DNA of 64,000 nt, from NCBI RefSeq assembly GCF_002803065.1, contig NZ_NNBL01000018.1, forward strand, positions 1 through 64,000, given 5' to 3'. This document shows positions 17,546 to 26,001 of this stretch, in pieces. A program made the translations under genes and the position numbers. The notes under the pieces were generated by a model. It saw only the letters and a program-made list of their open reading frames with translations. It was not told the origin of the DNA and did no database searches. Each line of letters opens with the position of its first letter. The stretch's first letter is position 1. The stretch is from Streptomyces sp. CB01635 (GTDB taxonomy: Bacteria; Actinomycetota; Actinomycetes; Streptomycetales; Streptomycetaceae).

Positions 17546-18706
17546 TCAGTCGCGGGCGAGCCCGAACCGGGCCCGCAGGCCGCTGCGTTCGTCGGTGGCG
17601 ACGGCCGCCGCGCCGGTGGTCACCGTCTCGTACACGGACAGGATGTCCGCCCCCACGGTCGACCAGTCGAAGCGCCGCACGTGCTTGCTGCCGCGCTCCC
17701 GCAGCTCCTCGCGCCGGTCCGCGTCGCCCAGGAGCCGGACGGCCGAGTCCGCGAGGGCGTCCGCGTCCTCGTTGGCGAACAGCTCGCCCGCGCCGCCCTG
17801 GTCGAGGACCTGCGCGAACGCGTCGAGGTCCGAGGCCAGGACCGGCGCGCCCGCCGACATGGCCTCGACGAGGATGATGCCGAAGCTCTCGCCGCCGGTG
17901 TTGGGGGCCACGTACAGGTCGACGCTGCGCAGCAGTCTGGCCTTGTCCTCGTCGCTGACCATGCCGAGGAACTCGACACGTTCGCGCATCTCGGCGGGCA
18001 GGCTCTCGACGGCCTCCTCCTCGTCGCCGCGTCCGGCCACGAGCAGCCGGGTCCCGGGCCGCTCGACCAGGATCCTCGGCAGGGCCTTCATCAGTACGGG
18101 AAGACCCTTGCGGGGCTCGTCGATGCGCCCGATGAAGCCGATGGTACCGCCCTGCCACTCGGCCTTGGGCTCGGCGCGGGCGAAGAAGTCGACGTCGACG
18201 CCGTTCGGGATGACGACGGCGTCCCCGCCGAGGTGCTCCACGAGCGTGCGGCGCGCGTACTCGCTCACCGCGATGCGCGCGCTGATCTTCTCCAGGGCGG
18301 GCTGGAGGATCGGATACGCGGCGATCATGGCGCGGGACCGCGGGTTCGACGTGTGGAACGTGGCGACGATCGGGCCCTGAGCCGCCCAGCAGGAGAGCAG
18401 CCCCAGCGAGGGCGAGGCCGGCTCATGGATGTGGATCACGTCGAACGTGCCGTCGTGCAGCCAGCGCCGCACCCGCGCGGCGCTCAGGAAGCCGAAGTTG
18501 AGCCGGGCGACCGAGCCGTTGTACGGCACCGGGACCGCGCGGCCCGCCGAGACGACGTACGGCGGCAGCGGGGTCTCGTCGTCGGCCGGGGCCAGGACGG
18601 ACACCTCGTGCCCCAGGGCGATGAGGTGCTCCGCGAGGTCGCGGATGTGGAACTGGACGCCGCCCGGCACGTCCCAGGAGTACGGGCAGACGATGCCGAT
18701 CTTCAC
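17546..18706 (-). CDS. pimA: Phosphatidylinositol alpha-mannosyltransferase (PimA-like GT4)
   Basis: GT-B fold glycosyltransferase that adds mannose from GDP-mannose to phosphatidyl-myo-inositol on the inner membrane face; 386 residues. The N-terminal Rossmann half has SWDVPGGVQFHIRDLAEHL and HIHEPASPSLGLLSCWAA; the C-terminal half has GFIGRIDEPRKGLPVLMKA and the EX7E motif in GGESFGIILVEAMSAG. The GTG at 18706 overlaps the stop of the acyltransferase gene (GTGA). The order pgsA-acyltransferase-pimA matches Rv2612c-Rv2611c-Rv2610c of M. tuberculosis. Confidence 0.94.
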   Translation of the reverse strand: MKIGIVCPYSWDVPGGVQFHIRDLAEHLIALGHEVSVLAPADDETPLPPYVVSAGRAVPVPYNGSVARLNFGFLSAARVRRWLHDGTFDVIHIHEPASPSLGLLSCWAAQGPIVATFHTSNPRSRAMIAAYPILQPALEKISARIAVSEYARRTLVEHLGGDAVVIPNGVDVDFFARAEPKAEWQGGTIGFIGRIDEPRKGLPVLMKALPRILVERPGTRLLVAGRGDEEEAVESLPAEMRERVEFLGMVSDEDKARLLRSVDLYVAPNTGGESFGIILVEAMSAGAPVLASDLDAFAQVLDQGGAGELFANEDADALADSAVRLLGDADRREELRERGSKHVRRFDWSTVGADILSVYETVTTGAAAVATDERSGLRARFGLARD

Positions 18707-19608
18707 GGTCGGCGCTCCTCGAGGTCAGCGAGCCACAGGCGCTGCAGCATGTGCCAGTCCTCCGGGTGGTCGGCGATGCCGGTGGCGAAGGCATCGGCCA
18801 GCGCCTGTGTCATGACAGACGTCTTTTCGGCGCGGGTACCTGTCTCGGGCACCTCGATCGGCCCGTGGATGCGTCCGCGCATGACGGGCGACCCGTCGTA
18901 CCAGAGGGTGACCGGGAGGAGCAGGGCGCCGGTCTGCTGGGCGAGTATCGCGGGGCCCGCGGGCATGCGCGCGGTGTCGCCGAAGAACTTCACCTCGACG
19001 CCGGACTCGGACAGATCGCGGTCGGCGACGAGACAGACCAGGCCGCCGGCGCGCAGCCGGCGGGCGAGCGTACCGAAGGCGGATCCGCCTTCGTGCGGCA
19101 GCACCTCCATGCCGAGGCTCTCGCGGTACGCCACGAAGCGGTCGTAGAGGGTCTCGGGCTTGAGCCGCTCGGCGACCGTCGTGAACGGGGTCTCCAGCTT
19201 CGCGGTGACCCAGGCGCCCGCGAGGTCCCAGTTGCCCAGGTGGGGCAGGGCGATGATGACGCCCTTGTCGGAGGCGAGGCCGTCGGTGAGGTGGTGGACG
19301 TCGTCGACGTCGAACCCGTTCCGTACGCGGTCGGCGCTCCAGGACGGCAGCCGGAACGACTCCATCCAGTACCGCAGGTACGAGCGCATGCCCGCCCGGG
19401 AGAGCTGCTTGAGCCGCTCCGGTGAGGCGTCGGGCACCACGCGCGCGAGGTTGGACTCCAGGCGCAGGACGCTCTTGCCGCGCCGCCTCCACGCGAGGTC
19501 GGCGATGGTGCGGCCCAGGCGGACCGCGACGGGCTCCGGGAGCTTCTTGACCGTGCTCCAGCCCGCTCCGTAAAGGGCGTCGACGAGTCGTTCGCGCGCG
19601 TTGCTCAC
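18703..19608 (-). CDS. Phosphatidylinositol mannoside acyltransferase (LpxL/HtrB-like)
   Basis: Membrane-associated acyltransferase expected to acylate the mannose of PIM1/PIM2, like mycobacterial PatA; 301 residues. The HX4D catalytic motif is seen in PHLGNWDLAGAW, and CLVADRDLSESGVEVKFFGD and RMPAGPAILAQQTGA are typical of the lauroyl-acyltransferase fold. The GTG at 19608 (VSNARERLVDALYGAGW) overlaps the pgsA stop; the longer open frame upstream runs through pgsA in another frame and is not coding. Confidence 0.93.
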   Translation of the reverse strand: MSNARERLVDALYGAGWSTVKKLPEPVAVRLGRTIADLAWRRRGKSVLRLESNLARVVPDASPERLKQLSRAGMRSYLRYWMESFRLPSWSADRVRNGFDVDDVHHLTDGLASDKGVIIALPHLGNWDLAGAWVTAKLETPFTTVAERLKPETLYDRFVAYRESLGMEVLPHEGGSAFGTLARRLRAGGLVCLVADRDLSESGVEVKFFGDTARMPAGPAILAQQTGALLLPVTLWYDGSPVMRGRIHGPIEVPETGTRAEKTSVMTQALADAFATGIADHPEDWHMLQRLWLADLEERRP

Positions 19609-20279
19609 GATGCGGTCCCGCTCTCCTGGGAAGCCTCTGCCGCGCCCTCCGCGTCGGCCTCGGCCGACTCCCTGCGGACGGTCACCATCCGCTGGATCAG
19701 CGTCACGAGGCTGCCCGCGGCGACGGCCCACAGGGCGATCGGCAGCACGATCTGGATGCCGGGGACGCCGAACTTGTGCAGCCCCGCGAGGCCCGCGGCG
19801 ACGAGGGTGATCACGAGCCGCTCGGCGCGCTCCACCAGGCCGTTCACCGCGACGGGCAGGCCGATGGCCTCGCCGCGGGCCTTGGTGTACGACACGACCT
19901 GGCCGCTGGCGAGGCAGAAGATGGAGACGGCGCACAGCATGTTGTTGTCGCCGGATCCCGCGTACCAGAGGGCGAGGCCACCGAAGATCGCGCCGTCGGC
20001 GACGCGGTCGAGCGTGGAGTCGAGGAACGCGCCCCAGCGGCTGGTGCGGCCGAGCTGGCGCGCCATGTTGCCGTCCACGAGGTCCGAGAACACGAACAGC
20101 GTGATGACGATCGTGCCCCAGAAGAACTCCCCGCGGGGGAAGAAGACCAGTGCGCCCGCCACGACCCCGGCCGTGCCGATGAGCGTGACCGCGTCGGGGC
20201 TGACCCCGCGACGGATGAGAAACGCGGCGAACGGTGTGAGGACACGCGTGAAAAATGCACGCGCGTACTTGTTCAGCAT
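19605..20279 (-). CDS. pgsA: Phosphatidylinositol phosphate synthase PgsA
   Basis: CDP-alcohol phosphatidyltransferase that joins CDP-diacylglycerol and inositol phosphate, the first step of PI and PIM synthesis; 224 residues. The signature D-G-x2-A-R-x8-G-x3-D-x3-D reads DLVDGNMARQLGRTSRWGAF then LDSTLD, followed by six membrane helices. A charged Glu/Ala tail ends the protein. It heads a three-gene operon whose members overlap by 4 bases each. The gap to the divergent EF-G-like gene is about 270 bp. Confidence 0.95.
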   Translation of the reverse strand: MLNKYARAFFTRVLTPFAAFLIRRGVSPDAVTLIGTAGVVAGALVFFPRGEFFWGTIVITLFVFSDLVDGNMARQLGRTSRWGAFLDSTLDRVADGAIFGGLALWYAGSGDNNMLCAVSIFCLASGQVVSYTKARGEAIGLPVAVNGLVERAERLVITLVAAGLAGLHKFGVPGIQIVLPIALWAVAAGSLVTLIQRMVTVRRESAEADAEGAAEASQESGTAS

Positions 20280-20548
20280 GGCCTTCCCGAGGGTCGGATG
20301 GCCGCGCGGCCCTTCTGGCCACCGGCTGGCCCATCGTAGTCACGCGCGCGCGTGGACGACCGACGGGCACCCGCGCGCCCCGGGGAACCGCGTACGACGT
20401 ATGGACGCGCCATGACCGGAGTGCAAAGCTCGAAGACACCGCGGGCGTCGTCGGAGCCGCCGTCGCGGGTCCCGCATGTCCGCGCCCAATGGGACCCCCT
20501 CTTCAGCAGGGGTGCCACCTCACCGTGCAAGTAACCGGGAGGCAAGGC

Positions 20549-22756
20549 ATGGGCGACAAGGCGAATACACACCCCGGAGCCGCCGGCAGGGCTACGGCGG
20601 CCGACCACCCCTCGTCCGTGAGGAATGTGGTGCTGGTCGGCCACAGCGGATCGGGCAAGACGACATTGGTGGAGGCTCTCGCGCTGACCGCGGGGGCGGT
20701 GAACAGGGCGGGCCGGGTGGAGGACGGCACCGCCGTTTCCGACTACGACGACATCGAGCACCGGCAGCAGCGGTCGGTGCAGCTCTCACTGGTGCCCCTC
20801 GAATGGGACGGGTACAAGATCAATCTTCTGGACACCCCCGGATACGCGGATTTCGTGGGGGAGCTGAGGGCCGGTCTGCGGGCTGCGGACGCGGCCCTCT
20901 TCGTCGTCTCGGCGTCCGACGGGCCCGAGACCATGGCGGGCGCTACGCGCATGGTGTGGGAGGAGTGCGCGGCGGTCGGCATGCCACGCGCCATCGTGGT
21001 CACGCATCTGGAGGCGGCGCGCTCCGACTTCGAACAGATGACGCGGACCTGCGAGACGTTCTTCGGCGGCGACGACCCGGACGCCGTCATCCCGCTCTAC
21101 CTGCCGCTGCACGGCGAGCCGGGGCCGGACGGGCACGCGCCCGTGACCGGTCTCGTAGGCCTCCTGTCGCAGCGTGTGTTCGACTACGCGTCGGGCGAGC
21201 GCAAGGAGTCCGAGCCCGACTCCGATCAGCTGCCGCTCATCGAGGAGGCACGCAACCGTCTGATCGAGGGGATCATCGCCGAGAGCGAGGACGAGACCCT
21301 CATGGACCGCTATCTGAGCGGCGAGGAGATCGACTACAAGACGCTGGTCGGGGACCTGGAGCGGGCCGTGGCGCGCGGTGTCTTCCACCCGGTGCTGGCC
21401 GCTGCGCCCGCGGCGCAGGGCGCCCGGCAGGGCATCGGCACGGTCGAGCTGCTCGAACTCATCACGGGCGGCTTCCCCACTCCCCTGGAGCGCGCGGCCC
21501 CGCTGGTCACCACCCCGTCGGGCGAGGCGCGCACGGTGAACGTCTGCGATCCGGACGGTCCTCTGGTCGCCGAGGTCGTGAAGACGGCATCCGATCCGTA
21601 CGTGGGCCGCATCTCGCTGGTACGGGTCTTCTCCGGAACCCTGCGCCCCGACGACACGGTGCATGTCTCGGGACACGGCCTCGCCGACCGCGGCCACGAG
21701 GACCACGACGTCGACGAACGCATCGGCGCCCTGTCGTCGCCGTTCGGGAAGCAGCAGCGGGTGCTCTCCCACTGCATCGCCGGCGACCTGGCGTGCGTCG
21801 CCAAGCTCGGCCGGGCGGAGACCGGCGACACCCTCTCCGCCAAGGACAACCCGCTCCTCATGGAGCCGTGGGACATGCCGGACCCGCTGCTCCCGCTGGC
21901 TATCCAGGCGCACAGCAAGCCGGACGAGGACAAGCTCTCGCAGGGCCTGTCCCGGCTGGTCGCCGAAGACCCCACGATGCGGCTCGAACAGAACCAGGAC
22001 ACCCACCAGGTCGTCCTGTGGTGCCTCGGTGAGGCGCATGCCGACGTCGCCCTGGAGCGTCTGCGCAACCGGTACGGCGTCCAGGTCGACGTCGTCCCGC
22101 ACAAGGTCTCGCTCAGGGAGACCTTCGCCGACAGGTCGGCGGGCCGCGGGCGCCATGTGAAGCAGTCCGGCGGGCACGGACAGTTCGCGATCTGCGAGAT
22201 CGAGGTGGAGCCGCTGCCGAACGGCTCCGGCATCGAGTTCGTGGACAAGGTCGTCGGCGGCGCGGTGCCGCGGCAGTTCATCCCGTCCGTGGAGAAGGGC
22301 GTACGGGCGCAGGCCGCGAAGGGTGTGGCCGCGGGCCATCCCCTCATCGATGTGCGGATCACACTGCTCGACGGGAAGGCGCACTCGGTGGACTCCTCCG
22401 ACGCGGCGTTCCAGACGGCGGGCGCGCTGGCACTGCGGGAGGCGGCCGCGGACGCGAGGATCCATCTCCTGGAGCCGGTCGCCGAGGTGCAGGTGCTCGT
22501 CGCCGACGACTACGTGGGCGCGGTGATGAGCGATCTGTCGGGACGGCGCGGCCGCGTGGTCGGCACGGAACAGACACCGGGGTCTCGCACACTCGTGCGG
22601 GCCGAGATCCCGGAGATCGAGATCGGCCGGTACGCGGTGGACCTGCGGTCGCTGTCGCACGGCACGGGGCGGTTCAGCCGGGCGTACGCGCGGCACGAGC
22701 CGATGCCCCCGCAGCTGGGCGACAGGATGCGTGAACAGGCCGAGGACGTCTCGTAG
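20549..22756 (+). CDS. Elongation factor G-like GTPase (non-canonical)
   Basis: 735-residue protein with all the EF-G domains: G domain (P-loop GHSGSGKT at residues 31-38, DTPGYADFVGEL from 95), domain II, III, IV (GGHGQFAICEIEVEPL) and V (EPVAEVQVLVADDYVGAVMSDLSGRRGRV). The G4 motif NKxD of true translational GTPases is replaced by THLE (152-155), and the P-loop differs from GHIDAGKT. It resembles the actinobacterial 'FusA2' paralogues, not the housekeeping EF-G. The ATG at 20549 follows GGGAGG; the upstream extension to 20255 is not coding-like. Confidence 0.9.
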   Translation: MGDKANTHPGAAGRATAADHPSSVRNVVLVGHSGSGKTTLVEALALTAGAVNRAGRVEDGTAVSDYDDIEHRQQRSVQLSLVPLEWDGYKINLLDTPGYADFVGELRAGLRAADAALFVVSASDGPETMAGATRMVWEECAAVGMPRAIVVTHLEAARSDFEQMTRTCETFFGGDDPDAVIPLYLPLHGEPGPDGHAPVTGLVGLLSQRVFDYASGERKESEPDSDQLPLIEEARNRLIEGIIAESEDETLMDRYLSGEEIDYKTLVGDLERAVARGVFHPVLAAAPAAQGARQGIGTVELLELITGGFPTPLERAAPLVTTPSGEARTVNVCDPDGPLVAEVVKTASDPYVGRISLVRVFSGTLRPDDTVHVSGHGLADRGHEDHDVDERIGALSSPFGKQQRVLSHCIAGDLACVAKLGRAETGDTLSAKDNPLLMEPWDMPDPLLPLAIQAHSKPDEDKLSQGLSRLVAEDPTMRLEQNQDTHQVVLWCLGEAHADVALERLRNRYGVQVDVVPHKVSLRETFADRSAGRGRHVKQSGGHGQFAICEIEVEPLPNGSGIEFVDKVVGGAVPRQFIPSVEKGVRAQAAKGVAAGHPLIDVRITLLDGKAHSVDSSDAAFQTAGALALREAAADARIHLLEPVAEVQVLVADDYVGAVMSDLSGRRGRVVGTEQTPGSRTLVRAEIPEIEIGRYAVDLRSLSHGTGRFSRAYARHEPMPPQLGDRMREQAEDVS

Positions 22757-22786
22757 TTGGCCGTCCCGCGGCCACCCGACAGCCAG

Positions 22787-22819
22787 GCCGCCCGCCCGGT
22801 CCCCTTCCGGACGGGCGGC
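22787..22819 (+). terminator. Hairpin downstream of the EF-G-like gene
   Basis: GC-rich hairpin with 8-base arms (22787-22794 and 22812-22819), 30 bases after the stop codon. It would partly separate the EF-G-like gene from the 555-residue protein gene. Confidence 0.5.
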
Positions 22820-22947
22820 TTCGGCCGTCCCCTGACGGATGTCGGTGCGCCCGGATACGCTGAAGACCTGATCAAGCCGATGACCTGATCAACAGGTGTG
22901 CGGAGCAAGGAAGTCGGGAAAAGCCGCAGGAGCGAAGGCGCGCGGCG

Positions 22948-24615
22948 ATGGGGGCGGCAGTGGCGGACGACGTATTCGACTTCAGGCCCGGGGCGCAGGT
23001 GCCGTTGCACGGCTCCGCGGGCCAGACCGCGGCCACCTACGCCCTCGCTTCGGCGGCGTACCGGGACGCGAAGGTGGACGATCTGCTCGCCGCCAACAGC
23101 GAGTGGCACAAGTCCGATGTGAAGAAGGGCATTTGGTCCCTGGCCGCGCCGAATCTGGGCGAGGCGTTCTCGCGGGCCGTCCAGGGCCGGCTGCTCGGCG
23201 GTGCCCGTAAGCCGCTCATCCAGTCCTTCGGTACCGAGCCGCAGGTCGTCGTGGAGCACTGTCTCGCGGCGAACCGGATCCGCAAGCAGCGCGACAGCTG
23301 GCTCACGGCCGTGATGGCGCTGTGCGGCCTGCTCTTCCTGCCCGGCCTGATCGTCTGGCTGCTCGTCTTCCAGGTCCGCCGCATGATCGGCAGCCAGGAG
23401 AACAAGCGCATGGCCGCGCTGTTCACGACGCTGATGGTGGCGGTCGCCGCCGTCGCCGTGATCTTCATGGTCAAGCTGCCGTTCACGGGCTTCTGGGCCT
23501 GGTATCTGCGGGGGGCGATCGTGGCGCCCGTGATCGGCTGGCTGTGGGCCCGGCAGATCTGCGAGCGCACGGCGCAGGACATGCGGGAGCGCTGGGACAG
23601 CCTGCTCGCGGGCGGCGGCATCGGCGCCAAGATCCCGGAGGCGGTACCCGGCAGCCCGGGCGAGACGGCCGCCGAGCGGCTGCGCCAGAGCCTCGCCAAG
23701 CTGACCGCGGAGCAGCAGTCGAATTCCGTGTTCTACGCGGGGCCCAAGGGCATCCTCGGCATGGGCACCCGCTGGGGCAGCTGGCAGCTCGCCGAGGAGC
23801 TGATCCCCCGCGACGAGGGGGCGGAGATCCACCCGTTCCGCAGCTGGGACGTCATTCGGGCGGTCCACGACAAGCTGCGGCTCCTGGAGCGCGGCCCGCT
23901 GCACACGGGCGGGTTCCCGACGCCGTCGATAAAGCACTGGATCGTTTCGCCGATCGGGGAGAACGCGAAGAAGGTGGCGCGCCCCAGCGGCACCGACGTC
24001 GAGGCCTTCCAGATCAAGAACCACGAGATACAGCGGATCTGCAACGAGCAGCAGTTCGGCAGCGGCGACCGCCACTATCTGGGCGTGCAGTTCACACTCT
24101 GGGACGGCCAGTTGGTGATCACGATGCTGATCACGGTGACGGTGCTGCACGAGACGCTGCGCATCGAGATCACGGGCCATGCGCTCGGCCCGGTGCACTC
24201 CCTGTTCACGACGAAGCCCGAGCCGAAGGTGAAGGAAGTCGCCAAGGCCATCAAGTTCTGGGAGACGGTGGAGAAGAAGCTCCCCCTCATCGAGCCCGAC
24301 GAGGTGGTCCGCCTCGCGGTGCGCGCGCCCTTCACCTGGTATCCGCCGCTCCTGGACTTCATAGGCGGCAAGCTGATCCTGCCCGAGCCCTTCGGACTGC
24401 GGCACGCCTGGGCGGACAAGCCGTGGCGGCACCGCTTCATGGCGGACGACGCGCTGCGCACGGCCACCCCGGTCCTGCGTGTGGTGCACGCGGCGGCCAT
24501 CAAGGTCCTTGAGGAGAACGGCGTGGACACGGAGAAGTTCGGTACACGGTCGTCGTTCCTCAGCAACCTGGTCCAGGCCCCGACGCCCATGAACGCCGAC
24601 GCGTACGACGCGTAG
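22948..24615 (+). CDS. Conserved membrane protein of unknown function, 555 aa
   Basis: I do not recognise a family. Residues 1-110 are soluble; three to four membrane helices lie at about 112-210 (SWLTAVMALCGLLFLPGLIVWLLVFQV, MAALFTTLMVAVAAVAVIFMV, FWAWYLRGAIVAPVIGWLWA). The remaining 340 residues are soluble with segments such as YAGPKGILGMGTRWGSWQLAEEL and GDRHYLGVQFTLWDGQLVITMLITVTVLHETLRIEI, which includes another hydrophobic stretch. GAAGG 9 bases before the ATG at 22948 supports the start; GTG 22960 is an alternative. It is co-directional with the EF-G-like gene. Confidence 0.85.
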   Translation: MGAAVADDVFDFRPGAQVPLHGSAGQTAATYALASAAYRDAKVDDLLAANSEWHKSDVKKGIWSLAAPNLGEAFSRAVQGRLLGGARKPLIQSFGTEPQVVVEHCLAANRIRKQRDSWLTAVMALCGLLFLPGLIVWLLVFQVRRMIGSQENKRMAALFTTLMVAVAAVAVIFMVKLPFTGFWAWYLRGAIVAPVIGWLWARQICERTAQDMRERWDSLLAGGGIGAKIPEAVPGSPGETAAERLRQSLAKLTAEQQSNSVFYAGPKGILGMGTRWGSWQLAEELIPRDEGAEIHPFRSWDVIRAVHDKLRLLERGPLHTGGFPTPSIKHWIVSPIGENAKKVARPSGTDVEAFQIKNHEIQRICNEQQFGSGDRHYLGVQFTLWDGQLVITMLITVTVLHETLRIEITGHALGPVHSLFTTKPEPKVKEVAKAIKFWETVEKKLPLIEPDEVVRLAVRAPFTWYPPLLDFIGGKLILPEPFGLRHAWADKPWRHRFMADDALRTATPVLRVVHAAAIKVLEENGVDTEKFGTRSSFLSNLVQAPTPMNADAYDA

Positions 24616-24657
24616 CCGGGCCCGGCCGGCCCGGGGCGTGCGAGCCCGGCCGGCCGG
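24616..24657. terminator. GC-rich hairpin between convergent genes
   Basis: The 53-bp gap between the 555-residue membrane protein gene and the HIT gene is filled by nested runs of GGCC/CCGG that can fold into an imperfect GC stem, with one bulge. It probably works in both directions. Confidence 0.45.
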
Positions 24658-24668
24658 TCACGATCGGC

Positions 24669-25223
24669 TCAGTCGGCGTCCGGCCATGCCTTGGCGAGCG
24701 CGGTCCTGGTGTCGCCGAGCAGCTGCGGCAGCACCTTGGTGTGTCCCACGACGGGCATGAAGTTGGTGTCGCCGCCCCAGCGAGGAACGATGTGCTGGTG
24801 CAGATGCGCGGCGATGCCGGCCCCCGCGACCGCGCCCTGGTTCATGCCGATGTTGAAGCCGTGCGCCCCGGACGCGGTGCGCAGTGCGGCCATCGCGTGC
24901 TTGGTGAAGAGGGCCAGCTCGGCGGTCTCGCCGTCGTCCAGGTCCGTGTAGTCGGCGACGTGCCGGTACGGCAGCACCATCAAGTGCCCGCCGTTGTACG
25001 GGTAGAGGTTGAGGATCGCGTAGACGCTCGCGCCGCGCGCCACGATCAGCGCTTCCTCGTCGGTCATGCCGGGTGCGGCGCAGAAGGGACAGCCGTCGTC
25101 GGCTCCCGGTCCGGTCGGCTTGTTCTCCCCCTGGATGTAGGCCATCCGGTGCGGCGTCCAAAGGCGCCCGAACCCGTCCGGCTCACCCACCGGCCCCGTG
25201 TGCTGCTCCGGCTCACTCGTCAT
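24669..25223 (-). CDS. HIT family hydrolase, Ap4A phosphorylase-like
   Basis: 184-residue histidine-triad protein. The HxHxH motif is in AAHLHQHIVPRWGGDTNFMPV (His 140, 142, 144), and a CPFC pair at 45-48 could bind metal. The family acts on dinucleoside polyphosphates; the mycobacterial orthologue Rv2613c, in the same position between pgsA and thrS, is an Ap4A phosphorylase. ATG 25223 gives MTSEPEQ; an ATG four codons upstream is also possible, and neither has a strong ribosome site. Confidence 0.92.
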   Translation of the reverse strand: MTSEPEQHTGPVGEPDGFGRLWTPHRMAYIQGENKPTGPGADDGCPFCAAPGMTDEEALIVARGASVYAILNLYPYNGGHLMVLPYRHVADYTDLDDGETAELALFTKHAMAALRTASGAHGFNIGMNQGAVAGAGIAAHLHQHIVPRWGGDTNFMPVVGHTKVLPQLLGDTRTALAKAWPDAD

Positions 25224-25301
25224 GAGATGCAGCATATGGCTTCGCCCGTTCGGAGCGTGTCGGCGGGGCAGGTCCCGGTCCCCGGCCGCGATCCTTGACC
25301 G

Positions 25302-25970
25302 ATGGACGAGAGACGGCGGACGCCGTGGGAGCACCGGATGGAGACCCCGCTGTCGCTGGCGGCCCTGCTGTTCCTCGCGTCGTACGCGATCAGAGTCCTG
25401 GGGCACGGGCTTCCGCAGGCGGTGCGCGACGCGTGTCTCGCGGTGACCGCCGCCGCCTGGGCCGTCTTCGCGCTGGACTTCGCCGTCAGGTGGCGCCACA
25501 GCGGCAAGGGGTTCTCGTTCGTGCATCGCCACTGGCTGGACGCGGTGGTCGTGGTGCTGCCTCTGCTGCGCCCGCTGCAGGTCGTGCGGACCTACGACGC
25601 CGTGCAGCGCCGGCACGAACAGCCGCGGCTCAGCCTGCACGCGCGCGTGGCTACCTATGCGGGCATGTCCGCCTTGCTGCTCGGATTCGCCGCATCCCTG
25701 GCCATGTACCAGGTCGAGCGCGGACGGCCGCACGCCACGATCCATACCTTCGGGGACTCCGTGTGGTGGGCCTGCTCGACGCTGTCGACCGTCGGATACG
25801 GCGACATGGTCCCGGTGACCCCGGCCGGGCGCCTGGTGGCGGTGGCGCTGATGGCCTGCGGTCTGGCGCTGCTCGGCGCGATCACGGGCTCGTTCTCGTC
25901 CTGGATGTTCCAGGTGTTCCGGCGCGACGGCGACGAGAGGCCCCCGGGAAACTTCCCGGGGGCCCCCTGA
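25302..25970 (+). CDS. Small voltage-gated-type potassium channel
   Basis: 222-residue membrane protein with the potassium selectivity filter TVGYGD at residues 163-168, preceded by the pore helix DSVWWACSTLS and flanked by membrane helices (YAGMSALLLGFAASLAMYQV and VAVALMACGLALLGAITGSF). Two further helices lie in the first 95 residues, followed by the short basic RLLRPLQ-type stretch, so this is a shortened voltage-sensor-like or four-helix ion channel. The tail is short and no RCK/TrkA domain is present. The gene is divergent from the HIT gene, with 78 bp between. Confidence 0.9.
   Translation: MDERRRTPWEHRMETPLSLAALLFLASYAIRVLGHGLPQAVRDACLAVTAAAWAVFALDFAVRWRHSGKGFSFVHRHWLDAVVVVLPLLRPLQVVRTYDAVQRRHEQPRLSLHARVATYAGMSALLLGFAASLAMYQVERGRPHATIHTFGDSVWWACSTLSTVGYGDMVPVTPAGRLVAVALMACGLALLGAITGSFSSWMFQVFRRDGDERPPGNFPGAP
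25939..25964. terminator. Hairpin inside the 3' end of the potassium channel gene
   Basis: A perfect 12-base inverted repeat (25939-25950 and 25953-25964) overlaps the last codons of the channel gene and lies 38 bases beyond the end of thrS on the other strand. It encodes the terminal residues PPGNFPGAP on the plus strand and probably terminates thrS, and perhaps both genes. Confidence 0.6.
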
Positions 25971-26001
25971 TGTCGTACGTCCGTGCCGTGAGCGGCGGGC
26001 G

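Noticed and set aside
20786..22696. 636-codon minus-strand open frame over the EF-G-like gene
   Set aside because: Antisense shadow with no recognisable motif.
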